A DNA stretch of 64,000 bases, from contig NZ_RKHQ01000002.1 of the NCBI RefSeq assembly GCF_003751805.1, positions 1 through 64,000 of the forward strand, in the 5' to 3' direction. This document shows, piece by piece, positions 16,540 to 25,635 of the stretch. Source of the stretch: Salana multivorans (GTDB taxonomy: Bacteria > Actinomycetota > Actinomycetes > Actinomycetales > Beutenbergiaceae). Both the position numbers and the translations under genes were made by a program. The stretch's first letter is position 1. Every line of letters starts with the position of its first letter. The notes under the pieces were generated by a model. The model worked only from the letters and a program-made list of their open reading frames with translations, had not been told where the DNA came from and searched no databases.

Positions 16540-18150
16540 TCAGCGCGCGAGGCGCCGGCGGGCCACGGCGGCGCCGCCGCCGAGCGCGAGGGCCAGGACG
16601 GCGAGCCCGGCCACGATCGCCGACGACTCGGCGCCGGTGTCCGGGAGGCGGGAACCGGTCGGCGTCGGACCGGGCGTGCCCGACGCGGGCGTGCTGGGCG
16701 CGGTGCTCGGCGTGCCGCCGGGTGTCGGCCGGTCGCTGGGCGTGACGCTCGGCGAGGGCTCCTCGCTCGGCTCGTCGCTCGGAGTGGGCGTCGCTGCGTC
16801 CTCCTCGACCGTCACGGTCTGGGCCGCGTCCTCGATGTCCCGGTGCTCGGCGACGACGGGGCCCTCCCCGTCGGCGCCCTCGTGCAGCGTCTCGAAGGCG
16901 ACGAGGCTCTCGCCGGCGTGGCCGGCGGGGACGACGAACGTCACCTCGACGGAGCCCGAGGGCTCGCCCGGGGTGAACGTGACCGCGCCGGTGATGCCGG
17001 TCGGGGTCCCGTCGGACCTGCGCACGAGCTCGCCGACGAGCGTGTACTCGGTGCCGGGCGTGAGGTTCTCGTAGCTGACCGTGTCCACGACCGTCCCGCC
17101 GCTCGCGGGCAGGACGCGGTCGCCGTCGGCGGCGTCGACCAGCGACGTGCCGATGGCCGGCACCGGCGCACCGGGGGCCGCCGACCAGCGCGCCGTCGCC
17201 CGGGCGCTCGTCGTCGCGGTGCTCGGCACGACCAGGATGATCGACTGCGCGTGGGACTCGGCGGTCGGCGTCCCGCCGGACGCGGCCGGCACCGAGACGA
17301 CCCTGCCGGTCGCGCTCGACCCGACGGCGGACACCGTGACGGTCGCCGACCCGGCGGCGCTCGAGCCGCGCAGGTCCAGGTACAGCTCCTGCCCGTCGAC
17401 GACGGCGGCCGGGTCGACGGGTGTGCCGGACGCGTCGACCAGCGCGGTCGCCGGGTCGACCGACGCCGTCACCGTCGGCTGGTTCGTGCTCACGACGAAC
17501 GGGCCGACGAGGGTTCCGGCCGTGCCCGGCGTCGCCGGCGCCGTGATCGACGCCGTGACCGCGAGGTCCTCCGGGGTCGTGCCGCTGCTCGCGTTCGCGC
17601 CGTCGACGAGGTACCAGTAGGCGGTCTCGGAGTCCTCGGACTCCCAGCTCCAGGAGGCGTCCCACGTGAGATCGGTGTAGCGCCAGATCGCGTACTGCGT
17701 CGCCTCGATGGCGTCGTTCCGGGAGATGTCCGGTACGCCGGACGCCTCACCGAAGTCGGCGAGGCTGAGTGCCGGGTAGCTGTGGGCGAGCACCCAGAGC
17801 ACCTTGCCGGCGACGGCCGGGTCGCTCAGGTGGTTGTCGCCGAGGAAGTCGTCGAGGCCGCCGACCGTCCCCTCGACGTTCGTCCGGGCCGACACGTCGT
17901 GCTCGACGCAGTAGGCCCACGCGTCGGGGTCGCCGGTCGGGGGCGTCTCGTACCAGATGGGGAACAGGCCCGTTCCGCCGTAGCCCTGCTTGCTCCCGAT
18001 GTGGACGGTGTCGCCCGGCTCCGCCGCCGTGGCGGCCGCGCTCGGGACGACGAGCGCGGCGAGCGTGAGCAGCGCCGTGGCGAGCCGTCTGCCCGGCCGT
18101 GCTGCCGGCCGTGTCGCCGACCCGCCGGTCGTGGTGTGCTGTGTGGACAT
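16540..18150 (-). CDS. LPXTG-anchored thioester-domain adhesin with VaFE/ester-bond repeat
   Basis: 536 residues. A signal peptide (cleavage near 43, ATAAEP) is followed by a thioester domain: AYCVEHD puts Cys81, and ATQYAIW puts Gln152, where these domains form an internal Cys-Gln thioester that can bond covalently to host or matrix amines. Ig-like sequence follows. A VaFE-type repeat (about 345-460: DTVSYENLTPGTEYTLVGEL, ESLVAFETL, VVAEHRDIED, AAQTV) is expected to carry a Thr-Gln ester crosslink. A Pro/Thr/Ser-rich wall-spanning stalk (460-500) leads to LPDTG (502-506), a hydrophobic segment and a basic tail for sortase. No sortase gene is in the window. The ATG at 18150 was chosen because it begins the signal peptide. 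Confidence 0.88.
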   Translation of the reverse strand: MSTQHTTTGGSATRPAARPGRRLATALLTLAALVVPSAAATAAEPGDTVHIGSKQGYGGTGLFPIWYETPPTGDPDAWAYCVEHDVSARTNVEGTVGGLDDFLGDNHLSDPAVAGKVLWVLAHSYPALSLADFGEASGVPDISRNDAIEATQYAIWRYTDLTWDASWSWESEDSETAYWYLVDGANASSGTTPEDLAVTASITAPATPGTAGTLVGPFVVSTNQPTVTASVDPATALVDASGTPVDPAAVVDGQELYLDLRGSSAAGSATVTVSAVGSSATGRVVSVPAASGGTPTAESHAQSIILVVPSTATTSARATARWSAAPGAPVPAIGTSLVDAADGDRVLPASGGTVVDTVSYENLTPGTEYTLVGELVRRSDGTPTGITGAVTFTPGEPSGSVEVTFVVPAGHAGESLVAFETLHEGADGEGPVVAEHRDIEDAAQTVTVEEDAATPTPSDEPSEEPSPSVTPSDRPTPGGTPSTAPSTPASGTPGPTPTGSRLPDTGAESSAIVAGLAVLALALGGGAAVARRRLAR

Positions 18151-18277
18151 GGCGCTTCGCTTCCCCCTTAGGACCGGGCGAGGGCGGCGCCGTCGACGCC
18201 CGCGTCGTGCCCCTCGCCGCGCGGAACCCCGAAGGTAGTTGAACGCGGTCCTTCTCCACGAGCCCCGGGGCCCTCCT

Positions 18278-18295
18278 GACCCCCGTGCGGGGGTC
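18278..18295 (-). terminator. Short GC hairpin after the NAGS-like gene
   Basis: GACCCCC (18278-18284) pairs with GGGGGTC (18289-18295) around GTGC. It lies 22 bases past the stop of the minus-strand acetyltransferase gene and before the start of the surface-protein gene. There is no T-run, so strength is uncertain. Confidence 0.5.
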
Positions 18296-18316
18296 ACGAC
18301 GGGGCGGGTCGACCGG

Positions 18317-19525
18317 CTAGACGTCCCGCCAGAAGCAGCGCGCCCTGGCGAGGCGCTCGGGGTCGTACCCCGTCCACTTGGCGGCGGGGATGGCGCTGCG
18401 CGGCACCTCGTGGAAGCCGCGCCGGACGAAGAAGGCCGCGGCGTCGTCCGAGACCGTGACCGCGAACAGGGCCCGCAGGCCGACCGCCTTCGCGCGGGCG
18501 ACGAGACCGTCGACGAGGAGCCCGCCGGACCCGGCGCCGGAGAACTCCGACACGGTGATGAGACCGGAGATCTCGCCGAGCCCGTCGCGACCGTAGGCGT
18601 CCGTCTCCAGACCGACGACGCCGGCGAGGTGCCCCGTCCGCGAGACGCGCGCGCCGAGCCCCCCGACCGCCATCCGCGCGACCTCCTCGCGCGAGCGCGG
18701 CTTGAGGATGCCGTCCGCGACGCCCTGGGCGACGAGCCGCTCGAGCGCCGGCAGGTCGTCGACGCGCAGCGTCGTCAGCTCGATGTAGTGGCCGAGCGTG
18801 AGCACCGTTCCGGCGCCGTCGAACGTGAACAGCTCGACCTCGACGTCCTCGGGCCGGCACAGGTTGACGCTCGCAGCCCCGCCGCGCAGCGCGGCCAGCG
18901 CCGCCGGGAGCAGGCTGCTCGCACCGCGGTCCCGGAGCGCCTGGCCCAGCTCCTTCTGGTGCCGGGAGAGGTCGACGAACGAGCGCGGCGGATCGCCCCA
19001 GCCGCCGCCGGCGTCGGTCAGCACGAGCTTGGTCGCGCGCAACCGGGAGGCGACGAAGCCCGCGGTGTCCGGCACCGCGTCGGGCGAGGTGGCGACGACG
19101 ACGACCACGCGCTCGTCGGCGGTCGTGATCCACAGCCGGGCGAGCGCGGCGTCGTGCCACACGACCGGGGAGGACAGGACGGCGACGCTCGCGCCGAGCT
19201 CGGCCGCGGCGTCGACGATCCGACCGGCGGCGCCGCGGTCGGGCACGACGGCGACGAACCGGGTGTCGCCGGGGGCGAAGCTGTCGATGGAGCGGACGAG
19301 AGCGCCGATGCCGTCGTCCGTGACGACCGGGAGCGAGACGACGACGGTCGTCCCGCGGAACTCGGCGACGAAGAAGGCGCGCTCGGTGGCCGGGATCGCC
19401 TGGGGGGCGACGGTGCCGCGCGGAACCTGGTCCGGCTCGGGCACGGGGTGCACGGCATGGTCGAGCGGAGCCGCCGGGCGCTCGGCGCGCGGGCGGGGGG
19501 AGCCGTGGATCGGGGAGCGGGACAT
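18317..19525 (-). CDS. argA: N-acetylglutamate synthase-like protein (kinase-like + GNAT)
   Basis: 402 residues. After a variable N-terminus comes a carbamate/acetylglutamate-kinase-like domain (about 50-250) and a GNAT acetyltransferase domain (about 250-402), joined by VELFTFDGAGTVLTLGHYIE, a linker typical of bifunctional-style N-acetylglutamate synthases (first step of arginine synthesis). GNAT features include LAGVVGLETDAYGRDGLGEI and ITVSEFSGAGSGGLLVDGLV, with FFVRRGFHEV near the end. The pyrophosphate-binding VGSGKT-like acetyl-CoA loop is not canonical, so activity is not certain. Start ATG 19525 keeps it clear of the tRNA genes upstream. No other arg genes are nearby. Confidence 0.72.
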   Translation of the reverse strand: MSRSPIHGSPRPRAERPAAPLDHAVHPVPEPDQVPRGTVAPQAIPATERAFFVAEFRGTTVVVSLPVVTDDGIGALVRSIDSFAPGDTRFVAVVPDRGAAGRIVDAAAELGASVAVLSSPVVWHDAALARLWITTADERVVVVVATSPDAVPDTAGFVASRLRATKLVLTDAGGGWGDPPRSFVDLSRHQKELGQALRDRGASSLLPAALAALRGGAASVNLCRPEDVEVELFTFDGAGTVLTLGHYIELTTLRVDDLPALERLVAQGVADGILKPRSREEVARMAVGGLGARVSRTGHLAGVVGLETDAYGRDGLGEISGLITVSEFSGAGSGGLLVDGLVARAKAVGLRALFAVTVSDDAAAFFVRRGFHEVPRSAIPAAKWTGYDPERLARARCFWRDV

Positions 19526-19662
19526 CGGGTCCAGTCTGGCGCAGTCGCGCGGGTTTGGTGAGCGGGCGTTCGCCGTGTAGAGTCGTGCGTCGGTTGAACG
19601 ACCACGACACACCACTTCTGGGACGACCAGAACGCGGCGTGAAACGGGTCCGGATACCCCCT

Positions 19663-19734
19663 TGGGGTATGGTGTAATTGGCAGCACGACTGATTCTGGT
19701 TCAGTTAGTCTAGGTTCGAGTCCTGGTACCCCAG
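19663..19734 (+). tRNA. tRNA-Gln (CTG)
   Basis: 72 bases fold as a cloverleaf: acceptor TGGGGTA/TACCCCA, anticodon stem ACTGA/TCAGT with loop TTCTGGT giving anticodon CTG, T-arm GGTTCGAGTCC, discriminator G. CCA is not encoded (CGC follows). It reads CAG codons, the preferred Gln codon in this DNA. Confidence 0.96.
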
Positions 19735-19825
19735 CGCAACGGCGACACCGTGATTTCACTTCCGGGTGAGCATCCGGTACAGTCTCCGAGGCGCCAGAAC
19801 CGGAACCGGTCCTGGCCAGCGTGAC

Positions 19826-19898
19826 GGCCCCATCGTATAGCGGCCTAGTACGCCGCCCTCTCACGGCGGTAACGCGGGTTCGAATCCCGCTGGGGTCA
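19826..19898 (+). tRNA. tRNA-Glu (CTC)
   Basis: 73 bases: acceptor GGCCCCA/TGGGGTC with one G-U pair, anticodon stem CCGCC/GGCGG with loop CTCTCAC giving anticodon CTC, T-arm GGGTTCGAATCCC, discriminator A. CCA is not encoded. It lies 91 bases after tRNA-Gln on the same strand and is probably cotranscribed with it. Confidence 0.97.
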
Positions 19899-19903
19899 CG
19901 CAA

Positions 19904-19936
19904 TCGAGGCCTCCACTCATCGAGTGGAGGCCTCGA
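19904..19936 (+). terminator. Terminator of the tRNA Gln-Glu unit
   Basis: TCGAGGCCTCCACTC (19904-19918) pairs perfectly over 15 bp with 19922-19936 around a 3-base loop (ATC), starting 5 bases after the tRNA-Glu 3' end and followed by GTCGTCTTC. The convergent HNH gene ends at 19971, so it may serve both. Confidence 0.88.
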
Positions 19937-19970
19937 GTCGTCTTCGGGCTCGGGCTGCTCGGCCCCGCGC

Positions 19971-20360
19971 TCACGTGAGGTCGGGCTGGACCTCCGCCGG
20001 CTCGCCGACGAGCGAGGCCATCCCGAGCTCGTCCAGCTCCAGCCGGATCGCCACCCACCGCTCGAGGAACGCGCGCTCGTCGTAGCGGCGGCGGCGCAGC
20101 CAGCCGGTGACCTCCGCGTTGCACTTGCTCGCGTTGCAGGACCGGCAGGCCGGCACCACGTTGTCGAGCGTGTACGCCCCACCCCGGGAGATCGGCTGGA
20201 CGCAGTCCTTCTGGAGGTCGGACGCGGTCGCGCCGCAGTAGGCGCAGCCGCCCCAGGTCCGCAGCAGGTACTCCCACTGGGCGGTCGTCAGGTCGTTCGG
20301 TGCCGCGCGGACCCGCCGGCGCCGGCGACGCGAGTGGACGAGCTGACGACGAGTGGCCAC
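19971..20360 (-). CDS. HNH endonuclease domain protein
   Basis: 129 residues. A very basic N-terminus (RRRRRR) precedes CAYCG (about 39-43), DCVQPISRGGAYTLDNVVPA and CRSCNASKCN. This is the zinc-stabilised beta-beta-alpha HNH motif in which the middle DH is here DCVQP, so the first catalytic His is not obvious; N66-like and the final Asn/Lys residues are kept. Stand-alone HNH proteins of this size are widespread in actinobacterial chromosomes and often of unknown role. It lies downstream of and convergent with the tRNA genes, a position favoured by mobile DNA, but nothing else mobile is visible. Confidence 0.75.
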   Translation of the reverse strand: MATRRQLVHSRRRRRRVRAAPNDLTTAQWEYLLRTWGGCAYCGATASDLQKDCVQPISRGGAYTLDNVVPACRSCNASKCNAEVTGWLRRRRYDERAFLERWVAIRLELDELGMASLVGEPAEVQPDLT

Positions 20361-20472
20361 GGCCCAACGCTAGGGCGCGCGTCGCGCGAACCGGCCCGGG
20401 CACGCCGGGACGTCGGCGTGGCCGCGCGGGAGGGTCGCGTGAGGGGCGGGTCCTCGCGCGGTCGGTCCGCGA

Positions 20473-21192
20473 TCAGCCCTGGTCGGCGCGGCGCAGCACC
20501 TCGGTCAGCCGGTTGGCCGCCGACATGATCGCCGCGGCGTGCAGCCGGCCGGGCTGGCGCGTCATGCGCTCGATCGGGCCCGAGATGGACACGGCGGCGA
20601 CGACGCGTCCCGACGGCCCGCGGACGGGGGCCGAGACCGAGGCGACGCCCGGCTCGCGCTCGGCGACGGACTGCGCCCAGCCGCGCCGGCGCACGCCGGA
20701 CAGGATGGTCGCGGTGAACGCGGCGCCGTGCAGGCCGCGGTGGAGGCGGTCCGGCTCCTCCCACGCGAGGAGGATCTGCGCGGCGGAGCCGGCCTGCATC
20801 GAGAGCTGCGCGCCGACCGGGATCGAGTCGCGCAGGCCGACGGGCCGCTCGGCCGCGGCGACGCAGATGCGGTGGTCGCCCTGGCGGCGGAAGAGCTGGG
20901 CGCTCTCGGCGGTGTGGTCGCGCAGCGCCGCGAGCACGGGGCCGGCGGCCGCGAGCAGGCGGTCCTCGCCGGCGGCGGAGGCCAGCTCGGCCAGCCGCGG
21001 GCCGAGCACGAAGCGCCCCTGGAGGTCGCGCGCGACGAACCGGTGGTGCTCGAGCGCGACCGCCAGCCGGTGGGCCGTCGGACGCGCGAGGTGCGTCGCG
21101 GCCACGAGCTGGGCGAGTGTCGCGGGGCCTGACTCGAGGGCTCCGAGAACGATCGCTGCCTTGTCCAGAACGCCGACGCCGCTTGTGTCCAT
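20473..21192 (-). CDS. ndgR: IclR-family regulator next to leuCD (NdgR-like)
   Basis: 239 residues. An N-terminal winged helix-turn-helix (VLDKAAIVLGALESGPATLA, then LARPTAHRLAVALEHHRFV) is followed by the IclR effector domain (RICVAAAERPVGLRDSIPVG, SVSAPVRGPSGRVVAAVSIS). It is divergent from leuC with 147 bases between, the same arrangement as Streptomyces ndgR, a regulator of leucine synthesis and other amino-acid functions. Identity as NdgR is by synteny and family, not by test. The ATG at 21192 gives the usual length. Confidence 0.85.
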   Translation of the reverse strand: MDTSGVGVLDKAAIVLGALESGPATLAQLVAATHLARPTAHRLAVALEHHRFVARDLQGRFVLGPRLAELASAAGEDRLLAAAGPVLAALRDHTAESAQLFRRQGDHRICVAAAERPVGLRDSIPVGAQLSMQAGSAAQILLAWEEPDRLHRGLHGAAFTATILSGVRRRGWAQSVAEREPGVASVSAPVRGPSGRVVAAVSISGPIERMTRQPGRLHAAAIMSAANRLTEVLRRADQG

Positions 21193-21339
21193 GCTCTGAT
21201 ATTGCCGTCTCGGAGGCTGAGACGCAAATCCATGATGCGGGACGGCGCGGGATGATGCATCAACGCTGCGGTCACGCACGGCCGGAACATGCGGCCCGAC
21301 CGCCGAGAACGTAACCCGCATCACGAGGTGGCAGGAACC
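21193..21339. promoter_or_regulatory. ndgR-leuC divergent control region
   Basis: 147 bases between divergent starts. It contains the perfect 10-bp palindrome TGATGCATCA (21253-21262) and a nearby related CATGATGC (21230-21237), candidates for an IclR-type operator. The leuC ATG is preceded by GAGGTGGCAGG. No leader peptide or attenuator structure is evident. Confidence 0.45.
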
Positions 21340-22821
21340 ATGGGCAAGACTCTCGCTGAGAAGGTCTGGGACGCGCACATCGTCCGCAAGGGCGAGAACG
21401 GCGCCCCCGACCTCCTCTACATCGACCTCCACCTCTGCCACGAGGTGACGAGCCCCCAGGCCTTCGAGGGGCTCCGGCTCGCCGGGCGCCCCGTGCGCCG
21501 GCCGGACCTCACGCTCGCGACCGAGGACCACAACACCCCGACGCTCGACATCGACCTGCCGATCGCCGACCTGACGAGCCGCACGCAGATCGACACGCTG
21601 CGCACCAACGCCCGCGAGTTCGGCGTCCGGATCCACTCCCTCGGCGACGCGGACCAGGGCATCGTCCACCAGGTCGGGCCGCAGCTCGGCCTCACCATGC
21701 CCGGCCTCACGGTCGTCTGCGGCGACTCGCACACCTCGACGCACGGCGCGTTCGGCGGCCTGGCGTTCGGCATCGGCACGAGCGAGGTCGAGCACGTCCT
21801 CGCGACGCAGACCCTGCCGCTGGCGCCGTTCAGGACGATGGCGATCAACGTCGTCGGCGACCTGCCCCCCGGCACGACGAGCAAGGACATCATCCTCGCG
21901 ATCATCGCGAAGATCGGGACCGGCGGCGGTCAGGGCTACGTCCTCGAGTACCGCGGCGAGGCCATCGAGAAGCTCTCGATGGAGGCGCGGATGACGATCT
22001 GCAACATGTCGATCGAGGCCGGCGCGCGCGCCGGCATGATCGCGCCGGACCAGACCACCTTCGACTACATCAAGGGCCGTCCGCACGCGCCGGAGGGCGA
22101 GGACTGGGACGCCGCGGTCGAGTACTGGACGACGCTGCGCACGGACGACGACGCCGTCTTCGACACCGAGGTCGAGCTGCGGGCGAGCGACCTCGAGCCG
22201 TTCGTCACGTGGGGGACCAACCCCGGCCAGGGCCTCCCGATCAGCGCCAGCATCCCGGTGCCCGAGGAGATCGCCGACGAGAACGAGCGGATCGCCGCCG
22301 AGCGCGCCATCGAGTACATGGGCCTGACGCCGGGTCAGCCGCTGCGCGAGATCCCGGTCGACACGGTCTTCATGGGCTCCTGCACCAACGGCCGCATCGA
22401 GGACCTGCGCTCGATCGCGAAGGTCATCCAGGGGCGCCGGAAGGCGGACAACGTGCGTGTGCTCGTCGTGCCGGCCTCGGCGCGCGTACGGCTGCAGGCC
22501 GAGGCCGAGGGCCTCGACCTCATCTTCAAGAGCTTCGGAGCCGAGTGGCGCAACGCCGGCTGCTCCATGTGCCTCGGCATGAACCCGGACCAGCTCGCCC
22601 CGGGGGAGCGCTCGGCGTCGACGTCGAACCGCAACTTCGAGGGCCGCCAGGGCAAGGGCGGGCGGACGCACCTCGTCTCCCCGCTCGTCGCGGCGGCCAC
22701 GGCGATCCGCGGCACGCTCTCGTCGCTGTCCGACCTCGACCTGCCGGACGGCACCGACCTCACGACGTTCGACGGCTCGCCGCTCGCGCCGCTCGACCCC
22801 ACCGTCCTCGTCCAGGTCTGA
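21340..22821 (+). CDS. leuC: 3-isopropylmalate dehydratase large subunit
   Basis: 493 residues, aconitase-type isomerase of leucine synthesis (2- to 3-isopropylmalate) with LeuD. Typical start [13 protein letters not shown]. The [4Fe-4S] ligands are the Cys in [14 protein letters not shown] (about 347-352) and the CxxC in [16 protein letters not shown] (about 408-411). Substrate-binding [13 protein letters not shown] and [14 protein letters not shown] are in place. The ATG at 21340 is chosen over an upstream in-frame ATG at 21289 because the family begins here. Confidence 0.98.
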   Translation: MGKTLAEKVWDAHIVRKGENGAPDLLYIDLHLCHEVTSPQAFEGLRLAGRPVRRPDLTLATEDHNTPTLDIDLPIADLTSRTQIDTLRTNAREFGVRIHSLGDADQGIVHQVGPQLGLTMPGLTVVCGDSHTSTHGAFGGLAFGIGTSEVEHVLATQTLPLAPFRTMAINVVGDLPPGTTSKDIILAIIAKIGTGGGQGYVLEYRGEAIEKLSMEARMTICNMSIEAGARAGMIAPDQTTFDYIKGRPHAPEGEDWDAAVEYWTTLRTDDDAVFDTEVELRASDLEPFVTWGTNPGQGLPISASIPVPEEIADENERIAAERAIEYMGLTPGQPLREIPVDTVFMGSCTNGRIEDLRSIAKVIQGRRKADNVRVLVVPASARVRLQAEAEGLDLIFKSFGAEWRNAGCSMCLGMNPDQLAPGERSASTSNRNFEGRQGKGGRTHLVSPLVAAATAIRGTLSSLSDLDLPDGTDLTTFDGSPLAPLDPTVLVQV

Positions 22822-22855
22822 CGGCCGGCACCGAGAAGAACGAGAAGGACCAGTC

Positions 22856-23503
22856 ATGGAGAAGTTCACCGTTCACACCGGCATCGGGGTCCCGCTGCGT
22901 CGCAGCAACGTCGACACCGACCAGATCATCCCCGCCGTCTACCTCAAGCGGGTGACGCGGACCGGCTTCGAGGACGCGCTGTTCGCCGCGTGGCGCGGTG
23001 ACCCGTCGTTCGTCCTCAACCAGGACGCCTACCGCTCCGGCACGGTGCTGGTGGCCGGCCCCGACTTCGGCACCGGCTCCTCGCGCGAGCACGCCGTGTG
23101 GGCGCTCAAGGACTACGGGTTCCGGGTCGTGCTCGCCTCGCGGTTCGCCGACATCTTCCGCGGCAACTCCGGCAAGCAGGGCCTCGTGGCCGGCATCGTC
23201 GAGCAGGAGGACATCGAGCTCCTCTGGAAGATCCTGGAGAACGAGCCCGGCACCGAGGTGACGGTCGATCTCGTCAACAAGACGGCGACGGCCGGCGACG
23301 TCACGGTCCCGTTCCAGATCGACGACTACACGCGCTGGCGCCTCATGGAGGGCCTCGACGACATCGGCCTCACGCTCCAGCACGCCGACGAGATCACGGC
23401 GTTCGAGGCCCGGCGCGAGTCCTGGCGCCCCAGGACGCTCCCGGCCAAGACCCTGCCGAAGCAGGACATCGAGGCCGCGCGTCCCGCCGACCAGCCCGCC
23501 TGA
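22856..23503 (+). CDS. leuD: 3-isopropylmalate dehydratase small subunit
   Basis: 215 residues, partner of LeuC; 34 bases separate the genes. It shows the small-subunit features [39 protein letters not shown] and [15 protein letters not shown]. The C-terminus carries a short Pro/Ala-rich tail. Ribosome site GAGAAGGACC lies just before the ATG. Operon with leuC, probably under the divergent IclR regulator. Confidence 0.98.
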   Translation: MEKFTVHTGIGVPLRRSNVDTDQIIPAVYLKRVTRTGFEDALFAAWRGDPSFVLNQDAYRSGTVLVAGPDFGTGSSREHAVWALKDYGFRVVLASRFADIFRGNSGKQGLVAGIVEQEDIELLWKILENEPGTEVTVDLVNKTATAGDVTVPFQIDDYTRWRLMEGLDDIGLTLQHADEITAFEARRESWRPRTLPAKTLPKQDIEAARPADQPA

Positions 23504-23612
23504 GCCGGGCGCGGCCGATGCCGAGTCGGCTGACCCGGTTCGGCTCGCCGTCGCGGCATCCCGCCGCGCGCCCGACCGCCTCGATGTCGGACCTCGCGGT
23601 TACGGTCGCGGG

Positions 23613-24077
23613 ATGAGCGACGCACCCGTGACCTGGCCCCGTTCGATCACCGCGGTGACGCTGGGGGTCGAGGACGTCGGACGATCCCTCGCGTTCTACC
23701 GCGCGCTGGGCTGGGCGGCGGACGAGGTGCACGACGAGGTCGCGTTCGTCCATCTCGCCGGCCAGGTGCTGTGCCTCTTCGCGCGCGCCGGGCTCGCGGC
23801 CGACACGGGTCGTGACGACCTGGTCCCCGGCTCGGGCTCGGTCGCGCTCGCGCGCAACGTCGAGACGGCCGACGACGTCGACCGCGCCTACGCCGCGGCG
23901 CTCGCCGCCGGGGCGCTGGGGGTCACGCCGCCGCGGCCGACGGACTGGGGCGGGCGGAGCTGCTACGTCGCCGACCCCGACGGCCACCTGTGGGAGCTGG
24001 CCTGGAACCCGTTCTGGCTGATCGGTCCGGACGGCGTCTTCGCCGGTGACGCGCCCGCGGCGGACCCGGCGCCGTAG
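23613..24077 (+). CDS. VOC (glyoxalase/dioxygenase fold) protein
   Basis: 154 residues with paired beta-alpha-beta-beta-beta modules: SITAVTLGVEDVGRSLAFYR at the start, VAFVHLAGQVLCLFA, and YVADPDGHLWELAWNPFW at the end with a conserved metal-ligand Glu. This is the lactoylglutathione-lyase-like subgroup annotated only as VOC protein. The substrate is unknown. It stands alone, convergent with the luciferase-like gene. Confidence 0.85.
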   Translation: MSDAPVTWPRSITAVTLGVEDVGRSLAFYRALGWAADEVHDEVAFVHLAGQVLCLFARAGLAADTGRDDLVPGSGSVALARNVETADDVDRAYAAALAAGALGVTPPRPTDWGGRSCYVADPDGHLWELAWNPFWLIGPDGVFAGDAPAADPAP

Positions 24078-24113
24078 TCCCGGCTCGGCCGGCCCGCTCC
24101 GCCAGCTGCCGAC

Positions 24114-24974
24114 TCAGCCGGCCGGGCGCGGCGGCCCGGCCTCGACCAGCTCGACCTGGCGCTCGTACCAGGAGTCCGGCCCGTCCCAGTGCCCGTCGAT
24201 CCACCAGGTGGCACCGGCCGCCGCGTAGCCGGCGGCGCGCTCGGCGCTCGCGTCGGGGTCCTCGCCCGCGAACCGGCCCTGGATGACGACGTCGAACCCC
24301 GCCATCGCCTCCGGTCCTCCCCGCAGCTCGGTGAGGCGGGCCACGAGCGCGGCGACGTCCTCGGGGGTCGGGTCCTCCATCGCGCGCTCGCCCCGGAGCT
24401 GGACCACGATCCCGTCCCACCGCGCCGCCCGCGCCATCGAGCGAGGAGCCGGCCACACGCCGACCGGCCACACGGGGATCCGCGGGCGCCGGAGCGGCGG
24501 CGGAGAGACGAGCATCCGCTCGATCCGGTAGTGCTGGCCCTCGTGGTCGAACGGCTCGCCGGTGGCCGCGAGGTCGAGGATCGCGAGCGTCTCGTCCAGC
24601 AGCCCGGCCCGGTCCCGGAGCGACGCGGGGGTGCTGCCGCGGCCCGTCACGCCGGAGTACGCGCGATCCTCCAGCACCCCGACGCCGACCGGGAGCACCA
24701 GCCGCCCGCCCGACAGGTGGTCGACGGTGAGCGCCTGCCGCGCCAGCTCCCACGGCTGGCGGCGCGGCACGGCGAGGACGAGGGCGCCGAGGGTGATCCG
24801 CTCGGTCGCGGTGGCCGCGGCGGCCAGCAGCGCGAACGGGTCCCAGACCGGGTCGGGCCCGAGCGAGACGGCGTCCCAGGTGAAGAAGCCGTCCCAGCCG
24901 CCGGCCTCGGTCGCGCGGGCGAGGTGGACCTGCTGGCTCGGCGTGCCGAAGGCGCCGACGAATCCGAACTTCAT
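24114..24974 (-). CDS. LLM-class flavin-dependent oxidoreductase
   Basis: 286 residues of the bacterial luciferase-like fold: MKFGFVGAFGTPSQQVHLA, GGWDGFFTWDAVSLGPDPVW, ITLGALVLAVPRRQPWELAR and LSGGRLVLPVGVGVLED are the typical TIM-barrel landmarks. Likely FMN- or F420-dependent; the cofactor cannot be read from the sequence. Four bases past it lies the MarR gene on the same strand, so MarR and this enzyme may be one transcript. Confidence 0.85.
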   Translation of the reverse strand: MKFGFVGAFGTPSQQVHLARATEAGGWDGFFTWDAVSLGPDPVWDPFALLAAAATATERITLGALVLAVPRRQPWELARQALTVDHLSGGRLVLPVGVGVLEDRAYSGVTGRGSTPASLRDRAGLLDETLAILDLAATGEPFDHEGQHYRIERMLVSPPPLRRPRIPVWPVGVWPAPRSMARAARWDGIVVQLRGERAMEDPTPEDVAALVARLTELRGGPEAMAGFDVVIQGRFAGEDPDASAERAAGYAAAGATWWIDGHWDGPDSWYERQVELVEAGPPRPAG

Positions 24975-24978
24975 CCCG

Positions 24979-25563
24979 TCAACGGTACGGCGGGACCGGG
25001 CCGTCCGGAAGGGTCGGGCCGGTGCCGGTCCCGGCGGCCGTCCCCGGCTCGGGCCCGGGCGCGGACGCGTTCCCCGGCTCGGGGTGCAGCACCGACTCGG
25101 CGGCCTCGAGCGCCGCCCGGAGGTAGCGGACCACCACGTCGCGCTCGGCGTCCGTGAGACGCGCGTCCGCCAGGCCGATGCCCCGGAACATCGGTCCGAG
25201 GTGGTGCAGGACCTCCTCGCGCGCGCTCGGCGTCAGGACCACCTCGGTGCGGCGCCGGTCGGTGAGGTGGCGCCGGCGCTGGACATGACCCTTCGCCTCC
25301 AACCGGTCGACGATCCCCGTGGAGGCCGCCGTCGACACGTTCAGCAGGCGGGCGATCTCCGCCGGGCCGATCGATCCGCCGTCATCCGCCAGCTCGCCGG
25401 CCGCGATGTGCTCGAGCGTGTGCAGCTCGGTCGGGGACATGGCGGCGCGCGCCGCGACGGTGCTCCGCACCTCGCCCGAGAGCCCCATGACCTGACGCAG
25501 CAGGCGCAGGGACTCCGTCTGGCGCCAGGCGCCCGGGGTGGAGAGATCGGGGGATCCCGTCAT
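24979..25563 (-). CDS. MarR-family transcriptional regulator
   Basis: About 194 residues. The winged helix-turn-helix core is MSPTELHTLEHIAAGEL, IGPAEIARLLNVSTAASTGI, VDRLEAKGHVQRRRHLTDRR (wing) and RRTEVVLTPSAREEVL. A Gly/Pro-rich C-terminal tail is unusual. The start is ATG 25563, or GTG 25572. It is divergent from an MMPL exporter with 72 bases between, a standard repressor-pump pairing, so it probably represses the pump and itself. Confidence 0.88.
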   Translation of the reverse strand: MTGSPDLSTPGAWRQTESLRLLRQVMGLSGEVRSTVAARAAMSPTELHTLEHIAAGELADDGGSIGPAEIARLLNVSTAASTGIVDRLEAKGHVQRRRHLTDRRRTEVVLTPSAREEVLHHLGPMFRGIGLADARLTDAERDVVVRYLRAALEAAESVLHPEPGNASAPGPEPGTAAGTGTGPTLPDGPVPPYR

Positions 25564-25574
25564 ATAGTTCACCT

Positions 25575-25588
25575 ACTTAGTTACAAGT
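25575..25588. promoter_or_regulatory. Candidate MarR operator
   Basis: ACTTAGTTACAAGT is an imperfect palindrome (ACTT/AAGT arms) in an AT-rich stretch that stands out from the GC-rich surroundings, between the divergent MarR and MMPL genes. AGTTCA-like halves recur beside it (25566-25571 and 25586-25591). Binding is inferred from position. Confidence 0.45.
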
Positions 25589-25635
25589 TCATCAAGCAAT
25601 CGTACGCCGTCGACCACTCGTCACCTGGAGCAACC

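Noticed and set aside
19526-20182. Long N-terminal extension of the NAGS-like frame across the tRNA region
   Set aside because: It would run through both tRNA genes and their terminator; ATG 19525 is the sensible start.
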